Program-made: the position numbers and the translations under genes
Shown: piece after piece, positions 54,817 to 63,750 of the stretch
Layout of the letters: every line of letters begins with the position of its first letter
Numbering within the stretch: position 1 is the first letter of the stretch
NCBI RefSeq assembly: GCF_002156705.1
Contig: NZ_CP019893.1
Location: 1,798,001-1,862,000, forward strand
Length of the DNA: 64,000 nt
Direction: 5' to 3'
Source: Natrarchaeobaculum aegyptiacum
Lineage (GTDB): Archaea; Halobacteriota; Halobacteria; Halobacteriales; Natrialbaceae
Notes under the pieces: generated by a model
Databases searched by the model: none
What the model was told of the DNA's origin: nothing
What the model saw: the letters and a program-made list of their open reading frames with translations, nothing else

Positions 54817-55788
54817 ATGGGACAGCGCGACGACGGCGCGATCGCGAGCACGACCACTGACGGGACCGAGCCAGCACGCCAGCTATCGACTTCGGACGCG
54901 GTCAGGCTCCCCGAGTCGCTGCTGGCCCGCTACCGTCGATTCTCGCTGTACAACTCTCCGTACCCCGCCCACGACGCAGGCTGTGCGATCGATTGCTATC
55001 CTGGGACGCTCCGGGACGGGCGCACCACCGCCGCACCCAGTCCCGTCGCCGGCACCGTCCTCGAGACGCGCACGGTCCGTGCGCCGCCGAAACCCTACGC
55101 GGTCGAGCACGACCACCTGATCCTGCTCGAGTGTGACGGCCCGCCGCCGCTCTCCGGGCTGGTCGCCCGTATCCTCCACGTCGAGCCCACGGTGACGGCC
55201 GGCGACCGGGTCGAACCGGGCGACTCGCTCGGCGAACTCGTTCGCGTCGGCTTCTTCGCACCGTGGGTCGACAACCACCTCCACGTCGGCTTTCGCCGGC
55301 CGGACCAGCACCTCCACCGGGCGACGGGCTCGCTTCCGCTCGAACTCGGGGTCGACGTCGAGCCCCTCGAGTGGGACGGCACGGGCCGGGTCGTCGCGAC
55401 CGGCGAGACCTACGCGGTCCTCGACGCGCCTGCCCATCCCGATCCCGGCGAGCGATTCGTCGGCATCGGAACGGACGACGACGGCGTCCTCGACGGTGGC
55501 GTTCCGCACTACGACGGTGGCGGCGTCCACGGCCGGGTCCGACAGGGGGGCGATCACTCCGCAGCAATCGGGTTGCTCGGCTCTCGACTCGGGACGCTCG
55601 CGGGCGACGGGCGAACGATCGCGTGGGACGCTCTCGAGGTGACCGTCGACGGTCATCCGATCACGGGGCTCTCGACGTTTTGCGCGCGAGACGACGGATT
55701 CGGCGCGAAGCTCATCTGTCCGGATCACGGCCTCTCGGTGGGCGAGACGGTCGCAGTCGACGTTCGATCTCCGGTGGACGACGCGTGA
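54817..55788 (+). CDS. M23/lysostaphin-like fold protein, no signal peptide
   Basis: The protein has 323 residues. The region 45-175 follows the M23 pattern: Y-AHDAGCAIDCYPG (His and Asp ligands), SPVAGTVLETR, LLECDG...RILHVEPTVTAGDRVEPGDSLGEL and WVDNHLHVGFR (His-x-His). The C-terminal half (about 175-323) is beta-rich. Haloarchaea lack peptidoglycan, and there is no export signal, so peptidase activity on a wall is unlikely; a carrier-protein or small-molecule role next to the lipoate-ligase-family gene is possible. Confidence 0.62.
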   Translation: MGQRDDGAIASTTTDGTEPARQLSTSDAVRLPESLLARYRRFSLYNSPYPAHDAGCAIDCYPGTLRDGRTTAAPSPVAGTVLETRTVRAPPKPYAVEHDHLILLECDGPPPLSGLVARILHVEPTVTAGDRVEPGDSLGELVRVGFFAPWVDNHLHVGFRRPDQHLHRATGSLPLELGVDVEPLEWDGTGRVVATGETYAVLDAPAHPDPGERFVGIGTDDDGVLDGGVPHYDGGGVHGRVRQGGDHSAAIGLLGSRLGTLAGDGRTIAWDALEVTVDGHPITGLSTFCARDDGFGAKLICPDHGLSVGETVAVDVRSPVDDA

Positions 55789-55908
55789 TCTGTTGGTTTC
55801 CGGCGTGGCGAGGGCGAGCGATTGCTATCCGTCGGCGTCGAACAACCCTCGGCAACTGACGGCACGGGAAACGGTGGGGTCAAGGCAGTCGCTGGCTGAA
55901 AGGCGTCC

Positions 55909-56391
55909 ATGACCGACGACTTCGAGTCGATGATCGCGTCGTTCGACGACATCGAGTCGATGCTCCAGTACTTCATCGAGGAGAATCACGAGTTTCTCTC
56001 GTGGATCGGCACGACCGTCGAGAACGTCGACGAGGGCACGATGACCCTCGACGTGCCCTACGACGAGAAACTGACGAACACGCGCCCGAACGCGAACGGC
56101 GAGCGGGCGGACATCCACGGCGGCATCGCCGCGACGCTGATCGACACCGCCGGCGGCCTCTCGCTGCGGACGACGCTCGAGGAACCCTTCGGTGCCCGAA
56201 TCGCGACGATCAACCTGAACGTCAACTACCTGCGTCCGGCGACAGGCGACCTGTCTGCGACCTCGAACGTGATCCGTGCGGGCGGCAGCGTTGGCGTCAG
56301 CGAGGTCACCGTCGAGAGCACGACTCCCGACGGGGAGACCAAGGAAGTGGCGACCGGGCAGGGTGCCTACCGGATCTTCAGGTCACCGTAA
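55909..56391 (+). CDS. PaaI-family thioesterase
   Basis: The protein has 160 residues. Acidic N-terminal helices (about 1-35) precede the hotdog fold with RADIHGGIAATLIDTAGGLSL (the HGG and Asp active-site pattern) and ATINLNVNYLRPATGDLSATSNVIRAGGSVGVSEVTV. Probable acyl-CoA thioesterase. Independent of the shorter PaaI protein at 27659. Confidence 0.85.
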   Translation: MTDDFESMIASFDDIESMLQYFIEENHEFLSWIGTTVENVDEGTMTLDVPYDEKLTNTRPNANGERADIHGGIAATLIDTAGGLSLRTTLEEPFGARIATINLNVNYLRPATGDLSATSNVIRAGGSVGVSEVTVESTTPDGETKEVATGQGAYRIFRSP

Positions 56392-56442
56392 GGGCGGTTT
56401 CGCGTTGGGCCCGGGCCCGCAGGGACCTGATCGGATCGGATC

Positions 56443-56598
56443 TCAGTTCGGACTGGCTCGCTCACCGCGGCGGTTTCGTCGCCACGCCTTCCAGAGTCGT
56501 ACGTGGAGGTAGCCACCGATTCCCGCGACGACGACGAAGTAGCCGTAGATCACGACCTCGAGCTGGGGCGAAATCGGGTCGATCATCGACTGATCCAT
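56443..56598 (-). CDS. Small single-span membrane protein
   Basis: A 51-residue reading from ATG 56598: a polar start, the helix VVIYGYFVVVAGIGGYL and a basic end (WKAWRRNRRGERASPN). Positive-inside charges place the C-terminus in the cytosol. It sits between two plus-strand genes, antisense to nothing. The remaining parts of 56392-56730 are empty. Composition is natural for a membrane peptide, but no family is recognised. Confidence 0.6.
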   Translation of the reverse strand: MDQSMIDPISPQLEVVIYGYFVVVAGIGGYLHVRLWKAWRRNRRGERASPN

Positions 56599-56730
56599 CG
56601 CTCCCAGACGCCGTAGCGTCGTGGCTGTACAGATACAGCCGTTATCCGTGTCCAGCCGTGGACCATCTGCCGACTCAGCGGAGTTGCCGTCGCCAACGTC
56701 TTTACCCGTGACCCGGTATCACCGCTCCGT

Positions 56731-57381
56731 ATGAGCGCAGTTCTGTTCGACATGGATGGCGTCCTCGTCGACAGCGAGGACTACTGGGTCGACTTCCAGC
56801 GCGAGGAAATCTTCCCAGCGGCCGTCCCCGACGAATCGGTCGAGGCCGCCGAGACCAGCGGCATGAACTACCGCGAAATATACGACTACCTCGAGGCCGA
56901 GTACGGCACTGCCATCTCGCGTGCGGAGTTCGAGCAGCGGTTCGCCGAGGCCGCCCACGAGATCTACACCGAGCACGTCGAAGCCCTCGACGGCCTTCCT
57001 GCCCTCCTCGCGGAACTCGAGGCCCGCGACGTTCCCACGGCGGTCGTCTCCTCGTCGCCACACGAGTGGATCGGCTGGGCACTCGAGCGCTTCGACCTCG
57101 AGGATTCTTTCGACCACGTCGTCAGCGCCGACGATATCGACGGGGCGAGCAAGCCAGAACCGGACGTCTTCACCCACGCCGCCGACGTCGTCGGCGTCCC
57201 GATCGAAGCGTGCGTCGTCGTCGAGGATTCTGAAAACGGCATCGAGGCCGGCGCTCGAGCCGACGCGACCGTCGTCGCCTACCGGATCGACGCCCACGGC
57301 GACATCGACCGCTCGCCGGCGGATGTCGTCGTCGACGCACCGGACGGACTTTGGGAGACCGTGCTGAAACTGACCGACTGA
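56731..57381 (+). CDS. HAD-superfamily phosphatase (beta-phosphoglucomutase-like)
   Basis: The protein has 216 residues. Motif I FDMDGVLVDSE (Asp7, Asp9), an alpha-helical cap (about 18-90), motif II VVSSS, motif III Lys in GASKPEPDVF and motif IV VVEDSENGIEAG. Members dephosphorylate or isomerise sugar phosphates and similar small molecules; the substrate is not readable. ATG 56731 is the family start. Confidence 0.88.
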   Translation: MSAVLFDMDGVLVDSEDYWVDFQREEIFPAAVPDESVEAAETSGMNYREIYDYLEAEYGTAISRAEFEQRFAEAAHEIYTEHVEALDGLPALLAELEARDVPTAVVSSSPHEWIGWALERFDLEDSFDHVVSADDIDGASKPEPDVFTHAADVVGVPIEACVVVEDSENGIEAGARADATVVAYRIDAHGDIDRSPADVVVDAPDGLWETVLKLTD

Positions 57382-57430
57382 GCGGGTATCAATTGTGTTG
57401 GACCGAGGTGAGCCAGTACGAGTCCACCGC

Positions 57431-57538
57431 TCACGTTCTGTACTCTCCGCTGACGTAGCTGTCCATGAGGAACAACACTTCGAAGACGCCGACCGCAAAG
57501 TCGAGCGCAACACCGCCGTTCAGGTGTGGGAAGAACGC
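57431..57538 (-). pseudogene. 3' relic of a membrane protein gene
   Basis: The minus strand reads FFPHLNGGVALDFAVGVFEV and on to LMDSYVSGEYRT before TGA, which has the look of a real membrane-protein C-terminus. An in-frame TGA lies immediately upstream, so the rest is lost. The parent family was not identified. It marks the left edge of the AT-richer island. Confidence 0.55.
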
Positions 57539-57608
57539 GCGTCAGCCGAGCTAACTAAATCCATCGCGAACCATCGAAAAGATACAAATTCAAGCGACGG
57601 CTGTGTGC

Positions 57609-58049
57609 TTACCGTTCACAAATCATTGAATCGACTATCTCGTCACATGGATGGGGTGAAAATTCGACATCTTCATTGCTCCACGAGGGTGAGGGTATGA
57701 TACGGACTGCCACACAATTTTCGTGGTCGATATGTGGGACATCAAATGACACCCATTCACCATTTTCTCGGCGGGCTTTAATCTCATATTGATTTCGGCT
57801 TGCTGACCAGTCACAATCAGGGAGACTGTAAGTGGTATCGTCTCCTTCTGGTTCTGTTAATTCATGGATGGATGAGTGTACTCTCGTACCGTTTTCGAAC
57901 ACTTCGAGTTCGATACGCTGTGGTTCATCGGTTGGGTTTTCTAGCACGATCGTCCCAAGTTCGATAGCCTTGCTAGAGGACAGCGTACACCCTGCGAACA
58001 GACTCATAAGTCCACTACAAAGAACTGATCTTCTAAAAATAGTCCTCAC
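57609..58049 (-). CDS. Lipoprotein, unknown function, AT-richer island
   Basis: The protein has 146 residues, start GTG. Basic N-region RTIFRRS and lipobox LFAGC (Cys21) predict a membrane-anchored lipoprotein. The remainder is beta-rich (TIVLENPTDEPQRIELEVFENG), typical of immunoglobulin-like extracellular domains, with three further Cys. Codon use is AT-richer than in neighbouring core genes, suggesting recent acquisition. It lies 24 nt downstream of the Tat-secreted protein and is likely in its operon. Confidence 0.7.
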   Translation of the reverse strand: MRTIFRRSVLCSGLMSLFAGCTLSSSKAIELGTIVLENPTDEPQRIELEVFENGTRVHSSIHELTEPEGDDTTYSLPDCDWSASRNQYEIKARRENGEWVSFDVPHIDHENCVAVRIIPSPSWSNEDVEFSPHPCDEIVDSMICER

Positions 58050-58073
58050 TACTTCTCATTACTTCTGAGTCAG

Positions 58074-59012
58074 CTAATAATTTTCCGATATAATTTCGCG
58101 TCTTCTTTCCTCTTTCGCTTGAGAGTCATATATCGCTCCAGTTTCGATTGAGACTTCGGCGTCCGGGCTAATATGTACCTCTCCTTCTCTTTCGATTTCC
58201 GCTTCAGCAATCGGACTCAGATTGTATTCGGCTTTGTTCTCTTCTGTTACTGTTTCCGCATCAGATGGTCTATCACCTACACCAACTGCAACCCACATAT
58301 CTGTTATCGCTACGCGCTCACTTTCCCCGAAAGCGACATTTTCCATCTCCACTGTTTCAGATGTCTGCTCAGGGATTTGTCGTCGGTATACTCTATACAC
58401 ACCGAGTTCATCCTGTGGAATGGGTGGTTGCCACTCATCACACACTCCTGAACATGATAGGTCTCCGATGTATTCTGCAAAATCTTGTGCGAGGCCTGCA
58501 GCAGTGAACGATGCTCCGATCAATGGATTAATCCTTGCGGTTGCGAGGCTAAGTACACTTGTCAGAGTATCATTATCAGACATATCATCTGAATTGGGTG
58601 AGGTTGCCCCATACCAAGCCTCATTATCTCTACTATAGAAGTCACCAACATCATCATACCCAGAAATTTCAAGGGTTTGTCTCCAAACATCACCTGATAC
58701 AACTCCACCAGTATCGGCATCTTCTGTCACCGCAACGCTGCCAAAGGCGTAGTCAACCTCCCATTTTTCAATGGATGGTGCCCATCGGGGGTCATACACT
58801 TCGAGACTGGTTGCCAGTGTGATTACATCTCCTTGAACTTCGAAATTATCATCATCGACTCGTTCTCGAATTGTCTCACCACCGCCACCGCCACCGGGGT
58901 CAAGTTGCGGATCAGCATGTCCATCGTCATTCGCAGAGACGTTCGATGCAAGTCCTGTCAGGGCTACGCTACCGGCAATGGTTGTGTTTTTCAATAATTG
59001 CCTTCTCCTCAT
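58074..59012 (-). CDS. Tat-exported protein, unknown function, AT-richer island
   Basis: The protein has 312 residues. The signal MRRRQLLKNTTIAGSVALTG...VSA is a twin-arginine leader with a likely signal-peptidase I site. A short Gly5 linker (about 42-47) is followed by a beta-rich body with a pair of Cys near the middle (CSGVC) and a charged, helical C-terminus (QAKEERRREI). No family is recognised. AT-richer codons as in its partner lipoprotein. Confidence 0.72.
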   Translation of the reverse strand: MRRRQLLKNTTIAGSVALTGLASNVSANDDGHADPQLDPGGGGGGETIRERVDDDNFEVQGDVITLATSLEVYDPRWAPSIEKWEVDYAFGSVAVTEDADTGGVVSGDVWRQTLEISGYDDVGDFYSRDNEAWYGATSPNSDDMSDNDTLTSVLSLATARINPLIGASFTAAGLAQDFAEYIGDLSCSGVCDEWQPPIPQDELGVYRVYRRQIPEQTSETVEMENVAFGESERVAITDMWVAVGVGDRPSDAETVTEENKAEYNLSPIAEAEIEREGEVHISPDAEVSIETGAIYDSQAKEERRREIISENY

Positions 59013-59145
59013 GAATTTCCAAGTAATATGCTTTGACTGAAATATAAAAATATTTCAGTTATAATCAGAAGATGAAAACTGATATTTGAATCATAAAACA
59101 AACTGGTTTGTGCTGAATCTGAAACCCTAATTCTGTCCATCGTAT

Positions 59146-59230
59146 GTCCACCACCCGATTCGCCTCGACTGGAATCTGCGGATTCTGGGGAAGGAAACGC
59201 TCACAGTGTACTTGAGTACGTCCGAATCTG
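59146..59230 (-). pseudogene. Decayed copy of the helicase gene 3' end
   Basis: About 80 bp align with the end of the helicase gene at 59548 (shared GGGGAA...ACGCT...GTGTACT-GAG). Translated, DSDVLKYTVSVSFP matches the helicase end D-DGLEYTVSVAFP. The rest of 59013-59146 is AT-rich and empty. Confidence 0.5.
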
Positions 59231-59333
59231 CCTGAGAACGCTGATCAGTACGGTAACGCTTGGACGCGCTTACAAGGCCGTCGGAGTGTGGGTAGCCCGT
59301 GTTCGCCCGCCGGACGGGCAACCCCAGCGGATC

Positions 59334-59547
59334 AGCCTTCGATCGAACGCACCAAGATGGTCGCGGATCGGGTCGATCTCGAGGATTGTCATGAAATCGG
59401 TCCGCGATATCAGCCCGACCAACGAGCCGTCCGATTCCGTGACGAGAATCCGACCGATGTCCTCGCGCTGGAGCGTGCCGAGCGCCGTCGTTGACTCGCC
59501 GGCGGAGTTGCGCGAGCGGATTCTCGAGAACACGTCGTGAGCAACGA
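59334..59547 (-). pseudogene. CBS-domain gene relic
   Basis: Minus-strand reading LQREDIGRILVTESDGSLVGLISRTDFMTIL is a single CBS half of the type found at the C-terminus of membrane proteases and channels. No other domain accompanies it and it runs into the helicase stop region without a start. Frame is intact over about 70 residues, so loss is recent or it is a residual short protein. Confidence 0.6.
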
Positions 59548-61929
59548 TTACTGGACTTCGACGGTTCGACTCCGTTCGACCGGCAACAGGGGTTCCTCGG
59601 GGAACGCCACGCTGACGGTGTACTCGAGGCCGTCTTCGTCGGCACCGAAAACGCCCACGGGAACCGTCTCCGTGTCCCGAAGGTAGGTGCTGGTCGCGGT
59701 CATCTCGACGCCGTTGACCGTCACTCGAACGCCGGCCCGCGCGGGCTCGCCGACGTTTTCGATCACGACCTCGCGAACGTCACTCTCGCCGGAGGCGACC
59801 GTCTCGGGGAACGCGCCCCAGTCGACCTCGACCGCCGGGAGTGACTGGGCCGCTTCGGAGACTCGTTCGGCGACGCCTTCCGAGAGCCCGGCCTCGACGA
59901 GCCCCGAAACTCCCGCGTCGACGACGTCACCGGGGCTCGAGATGCCCTCGGTCGCGAGTTTACTCGCTCGGCCGGGACCGACGCCGTCGATGGCGGTGAG
60001 GCCCACGGCGTCGTCGGCGACGCCGTTCTCGACGCGGGCTTCGACCCGGCGAACGAGGTTCGCCGAGTGGGGGTCGGCGAGTCGGTCGAGAAACGCACCG
60101 AGCGCCGAGAGCAGTCGGGTCGCGTTCTGGCGGATCACCCACGCGTCGCTTCGCAACTCCGCGGGAAGCCGGCCGTCGGCCCCGCTGCGCAGGATGGCGA
60201 GCACCTTCCGTTCGCCCGCATCGAGGTCGCCGGTATCGACGCCGACCAGCACCGCGCTGATGGCGTCGCGTTCGTCCTGTCTGGCCGAGACCGAGTCGAA
60301 CTCCTCGGCGGTCGCGACGGCCTCGAGGACGTCGTCGGTCTCGAGGGTCGTTCCCTCACCGCGCTGTCTCTCGCTTTCGCTCACTCGATCGGCGAGTTCT
60401 GCGAACGTCGCGGCCGTCTCGAGGCGCAGGTAGTACTTCGAGGCGAGGACCCCACGCGGGGTTGCTTCGATCGAGAGGTCACCCGACCGCCCGAGTTCGA
60501 CGAAGCCGCGGTCGACCAGGTCCTCGAGACAGTCCCGGACGCGCTCGCGCAGGTTCGGGAAGTCGTACAGGTCGGGTTTCGACTGGCCCCGGACGTAGTA
60601 GTAGGTCGTCTCGAGCCAGTCCATCACGTCGTCGAGATCGGTGATCGTCCCCATCGCGATCTCGGCGTTGAGGTGGGTCTCGAGACTCTCGGCCAGTCGC
60701 GACTCGATCTCTTTGCCCTCCGAGAGGAGGCGGCGGTACTTGTCGGCCTCGGCGGCGTCGCAGACGACCCAGCCGTAGCCGACGTCGTCGTATCCCGGCC
60801 GCCCCGCGCGCCCGAGCATCTGGAGGACGTCGAGCGGACTCATGTCCACCTCACCCTCGAGTGGATCGTGGAGTTTCGTGTCGCGGATGACGACGCAGCG
60901 GGCGGGCATGTTGACGCCCCAGGCGAGCGTCGATGTCGAGAACAGGAGTTCGACGTGGCCGGCCTTGAACCACTCCTCGACGAGGTCGCGGTCGTTCTTC
61001 GAGAGGCCCGCGTGGTGGAACGCGACGCCGTCGAGGACCGACTGGCGGAGGGTGTCGTTCTCGAGGTTCTGGGCCTCGGTGTGGAAGTCGTAGTCGCCGC
61101 GGACGCCCATCGGGACGTCGCGTTCGGCGATTTCGTCTCTGGCCTTCGTCGCCGCGCGGACGGTGTCCTGCCGGGAGGCGACGAACACGAGTGCCTGGCC
61201 GTCATCCCGGAGGTGTGGTTCGGCGAGGTCTATCGCCCGGTAGAGACGGCGGTACTTGTCCGCAAAGGAGTTCTCGCCGTGGGTGTACGTCTTGACGCCC
61301 GCGTTGAGGTCGACCGGGCGGTACTCGTCGTCGAATTCGAAGGTCGTCTCCTCGGGAGCGTCGAGCCACGCGGCCACGTCGTCGACGTTCGGCATCGTCG
61401 CCGACAGCGCCACGATGCGTGGCTCACAGAGCCGTCGCAGGCGGGAGATGGCCACCTCGAGCACCGATCCCCGGCGGTCGGCGTCGAGGAGGTGGACCTC
61501 GTCGATGACGCAGACGTCGACGTCGGTGACGAAGTCGTAGCGTCGAGAATCGTGCTTGCGCGTCGCCGAGTCGAGTTTCTCCGGGGTCATCACGAGGATG
61601 TCCGCCCGACGAGCACGCCGCGGGTTGAGGTCGCGTTCGCCCGTGACGACGTAGACCGAGTAGTCGAGTTCCTCGAAGCGGTCCCAGTCGTCTTCTTTCT
61701 CGTTGGTCAGCGCGCGCAGGGGCGCGATGAACAGGGCCGTCCCCCCGTCGGCCAGTGCCTTGCAGATCGCGAGTTCGGCCAGTGCCGTCTTGCCCGAGGC
61801 CGTCGGCGCGCTCGCGACGACGTTTTCCTCTCGCTCGAGCAGGGCTGGCAGGGCCTCGCGTTGCATCCGGTTGAACGCCTCGAAGGCGAAGGCGTCTGCG
61901 AAGTCGGGGAGAACCTCGGCAACCTCCAT
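59548..61929 (-). CDS. Ski2-type DEAD/H-box helicase with Sec63-like and HhH region
   Basis: The protein has 793 residues. Motif I APTASGKTAL (about 41-50), Ia PLRALTNEK, II DEVH (143-146), III SATMP, IV-VI FVASRQ, STSTLAWGVNMPAR and QMLGRAGRPGYD form the two RecA domains; a winged helix, a Sec63-like helical bundle (about 420-600) and a helix-hairpin-helix (about 640-690) follow, ending in a beta-rich tail. This is the Hel308/Brr2 superfamily, but the start and DEVH differ from canonical archaeal Hel308 (DEIH). Likely a DNA or RNA translocase in repair or RNA turnover. Confidence 0.88.
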   Translation of the reverse strand: MEVAEVLPDFADAFAFEAFNRMQREALPALLEREENVVASAPTASGKTALAELAICKALADGGTALFIAPLRALTNEKEDDWDRFEELDYSVYVVTGERDLNPRRARRADILVMTPEKLDSATRKHDSRRYDFVTDVDVCVIDEVHLLDADRRGSVLEVAISRLRRLCEPRIVALSATMPNVDDVAAWLDAPEETTFEFDDEYRPVDLNAGVKTYTHGENSFADKYRRLYRAIDLAEPHLRDDGQALVFVASRQDTVRAATKARDEIAERDVPMGVRGDYDFHTEAQNLENDTLRQSVLDGVAFHHAGLSKNDRDLVEEWFKAGHVELLFSTSTLAWGVNMPARCVVIRDTKLHDPLEGEVDMSPLDVLQMLGRAGRPGYDDVGYGWVVCDAAEADKYRRLLSEGKEIESRLAESLETHLNAEIAMGTITDLDDVMDWLETTYYYVRGQSKPDLYDFPNLRERVRDCLEDLVDRGFVELGRSGDLSIEATPRGVLASKYYLRLETAATFAELADRVSESERQRGEGTTLETDDVLEAVATAEEFDSVSARQDERDAISAVLVGVDTGDLDAGERKVLAILRSGADGRLPAELRSDAWVIRQNATRLLSALGAFLDRLADPHSANLVRRVEARVENGVADDAVGLTAIDGVGPGRASKLATEGISSPGDVVDAGVSGLVEAGLSEGVAERVSEAAQSLPAVEVDWGAFPETVASGESDVREVVIENVGEPARAGVRVTVNGVEMTATSTYLRDTETVPVGVFGADEDGLEYTVSVAFPEEPLLPVERSRTVEVQ

Positions 61930-62048
61930 CACTCAGAGACGGGAAGTGGCGGGTCAAAGGCGTTTCCTTCGCGGTGGCCGTGGCGTTCGGCGTCGCTGTC
62001 GCTTTCCTGCTGTGCCAAAGAAAATCGTGGATGGTCAGTGTAGGCCGC

Positions 62049-62360
62049 TCAGACCGTGATTTCGCCCGAGTTGATCTTGTTCGCCTGGTTGTAGCCGTCG
62101 TACGCTGCTGCGATGTGGACGAAGGGCCACAGGAGGTACAGCAGGAATCCGAGGCCGAGGGTCAACGTTCCGACGATTGGAACGAAGAACCACCAGAAGC
62201 CGACCCCGATGACGAGCCATGCCACGAGAACGATTGCGCCTCGCTGCATTTCACCGTTGTAGAGGTTGCCGACTCCTGGAATGAAAAACGAAAGGATCGC
62301 GGATACGATTGGATTGACTTCGTCCCCACTACCGCTTGCAGTTGGTGTTGCTTCTGCCAT
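62049..62360 (-). CDS. TM2-domain membrane protein
   Basis: The protein has 103 residues. A Ser/Gly/Thr-rich start precedes VNPIVSAILSFFIPGVGNLYNGEMQRGAIVLVAWLVI, then GWWFFVPIVGTL and a final LYLLWPFVHIAAAYDGYNQANK. The G-LYNGE turn and closing YDGY are the TM2 signature seen also at 961-1587, here without a zinc ribbon. ATG 62360 fits the conserved start better than the in-frame codon 48 nt earlier. Confidence 0.82.
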   Translation of the reverse strand: MAEATPTASGSGDEVNPIVSAILSFFIPGVGNLYNGEMQRGAIVLVAWLVIGVGFWWFFVPIVGTLTLGLGFLLYLLWPFVHIAAAYDGYNQANKINSGEITV

Positions 62361-62459
62361 AGCTGTGTTCAGCCTATCAAAGAGATTTGACTTATACCTT
62401 TCTGCCAAATTCTGTTGCTCGTTTATCGTCGGAACCGGTCGGGAAAAACGAGACGACGC

Positions 62460-63071
62460 TTACTTTCGGACGAGGACTGCGACGACGACTGCCCCTGCAG
62501 TCGCGAACACGAGCGGGTAGAGGAGTCCCCCGAGGACGACCGCGGGGACGAGTTCGGGTGCCATCGAGCCCGAGGCCTCGATTCCGAAGAACTCGGCTTC
62601 CGACGTCGTCTCCGCGACGACCGCGCCGAGGCCCATGACGATCACGTAGCCGAGCGTGACGGGTGCGCCAACGGAGACGGCGGCCCCGACGTTGGTGGCC
62701 CCCAGGTGGTACGCGAGGACCGCACCGACGAGCACCAGCACCAGTGGCGGCACGACATACAGCAGGCTCACGCGCGCGGTCTCCGACTGGGCGATCAGGT
62801 CCATCGTCCCGCCGCTGCTGACGCTCCCGAAGTCGCCGAAGTCGGCACCACCACTGACTTCGATCTCGACGAGGTGAGCGTTGTAGTAGTACCACGCGAC
62901 TGCCTTCCACGAGGCGACGTCTTCGCCGACGGCCGAACGGACGTCCGCTGGAACCAGTACGTACGTGGTGAGCACCCCGACGATGGCCGCCAGGACGCCG
63001 AGTCCGGCACTGGCTGCGACGCTCGAGCCGGTCGGGACCCCCGTCGTGGATGCGTATCGTGATCGCGCCAT
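62460..63071 (-). CDS. Polytopic membrane protein, unknown function
   Basis: The protein has 203 residues with about five membrane helices (about 20-40, 98-118, 122-142, 145-160 and 175-200). The long extracellular loop between helices 1 and 2 holds an aromatic stretch (WKAVAWYYYNAHLVEIEV) and Gly/Ser. No family recognised. It lies 87 nt before the PH-domain protein gene in the same direction. Confidence 0.7.
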   Translation of the reverse strand: MARSRYASTTGVPTGSSVAASAGLGVLAAIVGVLTTYVLVPADVRSAVGEDVASWKAVAWYYYNAHLVEIEVSGGADFGDFGSVSSGGTMDLIAQSETARVSLLYVVPPLVLVLVGAVLAYHLGATNVGAAVSVGAPVTLGYVIVMGLGAVVAETTSEAEFFGIEASGSMAPELVPAVVLGGLLYPLVFATAGAVVVAVLVRK

Positions 63072-63158
63072 TGTACCGCCGCCGATGACACTTGGTATAA
63101 TATGCTTTGTGTTCGAACGTGTGGGTGTTAGACGCTGACCCGCCTCAGATTTCCTGCG

Positions 63159-63674
63159 TCAGACCGTCACGTCTTCGTCTGCGACCGCCTCGAGCTGGTC
63201 GCTCAGCAGGCTCGAGGCGTGTTCCGGGCGCGGGACGTGCTCGAAGGTCAACTCCGGATCACCGGAGCCGGCGGTGTAGACGGTCAGGTTGCCATACCCC
63301 AGTGCGCGACCGACCATCGTCTGGTTCAGGCTGGTGTTCTGGACCCGCGAGAGCCGAAACTGGGTGACGTCCCGCGAGATCACGCCCCGTTTCTTGTACA
63401 GTTCGCTCGAGGTGATGACGTAGCGGGTGTTCGTCCAGAAGAGGTAGCGGACGAACGCGAAGCCGCCGGCGACGAGTGTGAACCCGAGGCCCAAGAGCGT
63501 GAGCGCGAGGACATTCTCGACGAGCCCCCAGGCGAGCACCCCGAGTCCGAGGACGATCACACCGACGGCGACCGGGAAGCCGGCCCCGAGTTCGATCGGG
63601 TGGGGGCGACTCTCCCAGACGAGTTCCTCGTCGTCCCCGATGTGAAACCAGTCGGGCGTGGAGCCGAGGGCCAT
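63159..63674 (-). CDS. PH-domain (bPH2/DUF304) membrane protein
   Basis: The protein has 171 residues. WESRPHPIELGAG precedes two membrane helices (about 32-50 and 55-75), then the typical YLFWTNTRYVITSSELYKKRGVISRDVTQFRLSRVQNTSLNQTMVGRALGYGNLTVYTAGS of YdbS/YdbT-like PH domains. These bind or scaffold at the membrane; precise role unknown. The neighbouring partial gene at the window edge may be a partner. Confidence 0.85.
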   Translation of the reverse strand: MALGSTPDWFHIGDDEELVWESRPHPIELGAGFPVAVGVIVLGLGVLAWGLVENVLALTLLGLGFTLVAGGFAFVRYLFWTNTRYVITSSELYKKRGVISRDVTQFRLSRVQNTSLNQTMVGRALGYGNLTVYTAGSGDPELTFEHVPRPEHASSLLSDQLEAVADEDVTV

Positions 63675-63750
63675 CGAACGCGGGTATCACGTCCTCTCGC
63701 GTAAAACTACCGCCGGTACGGACGGCTTTCCGGGTGCCAGCCGGGTGTCG

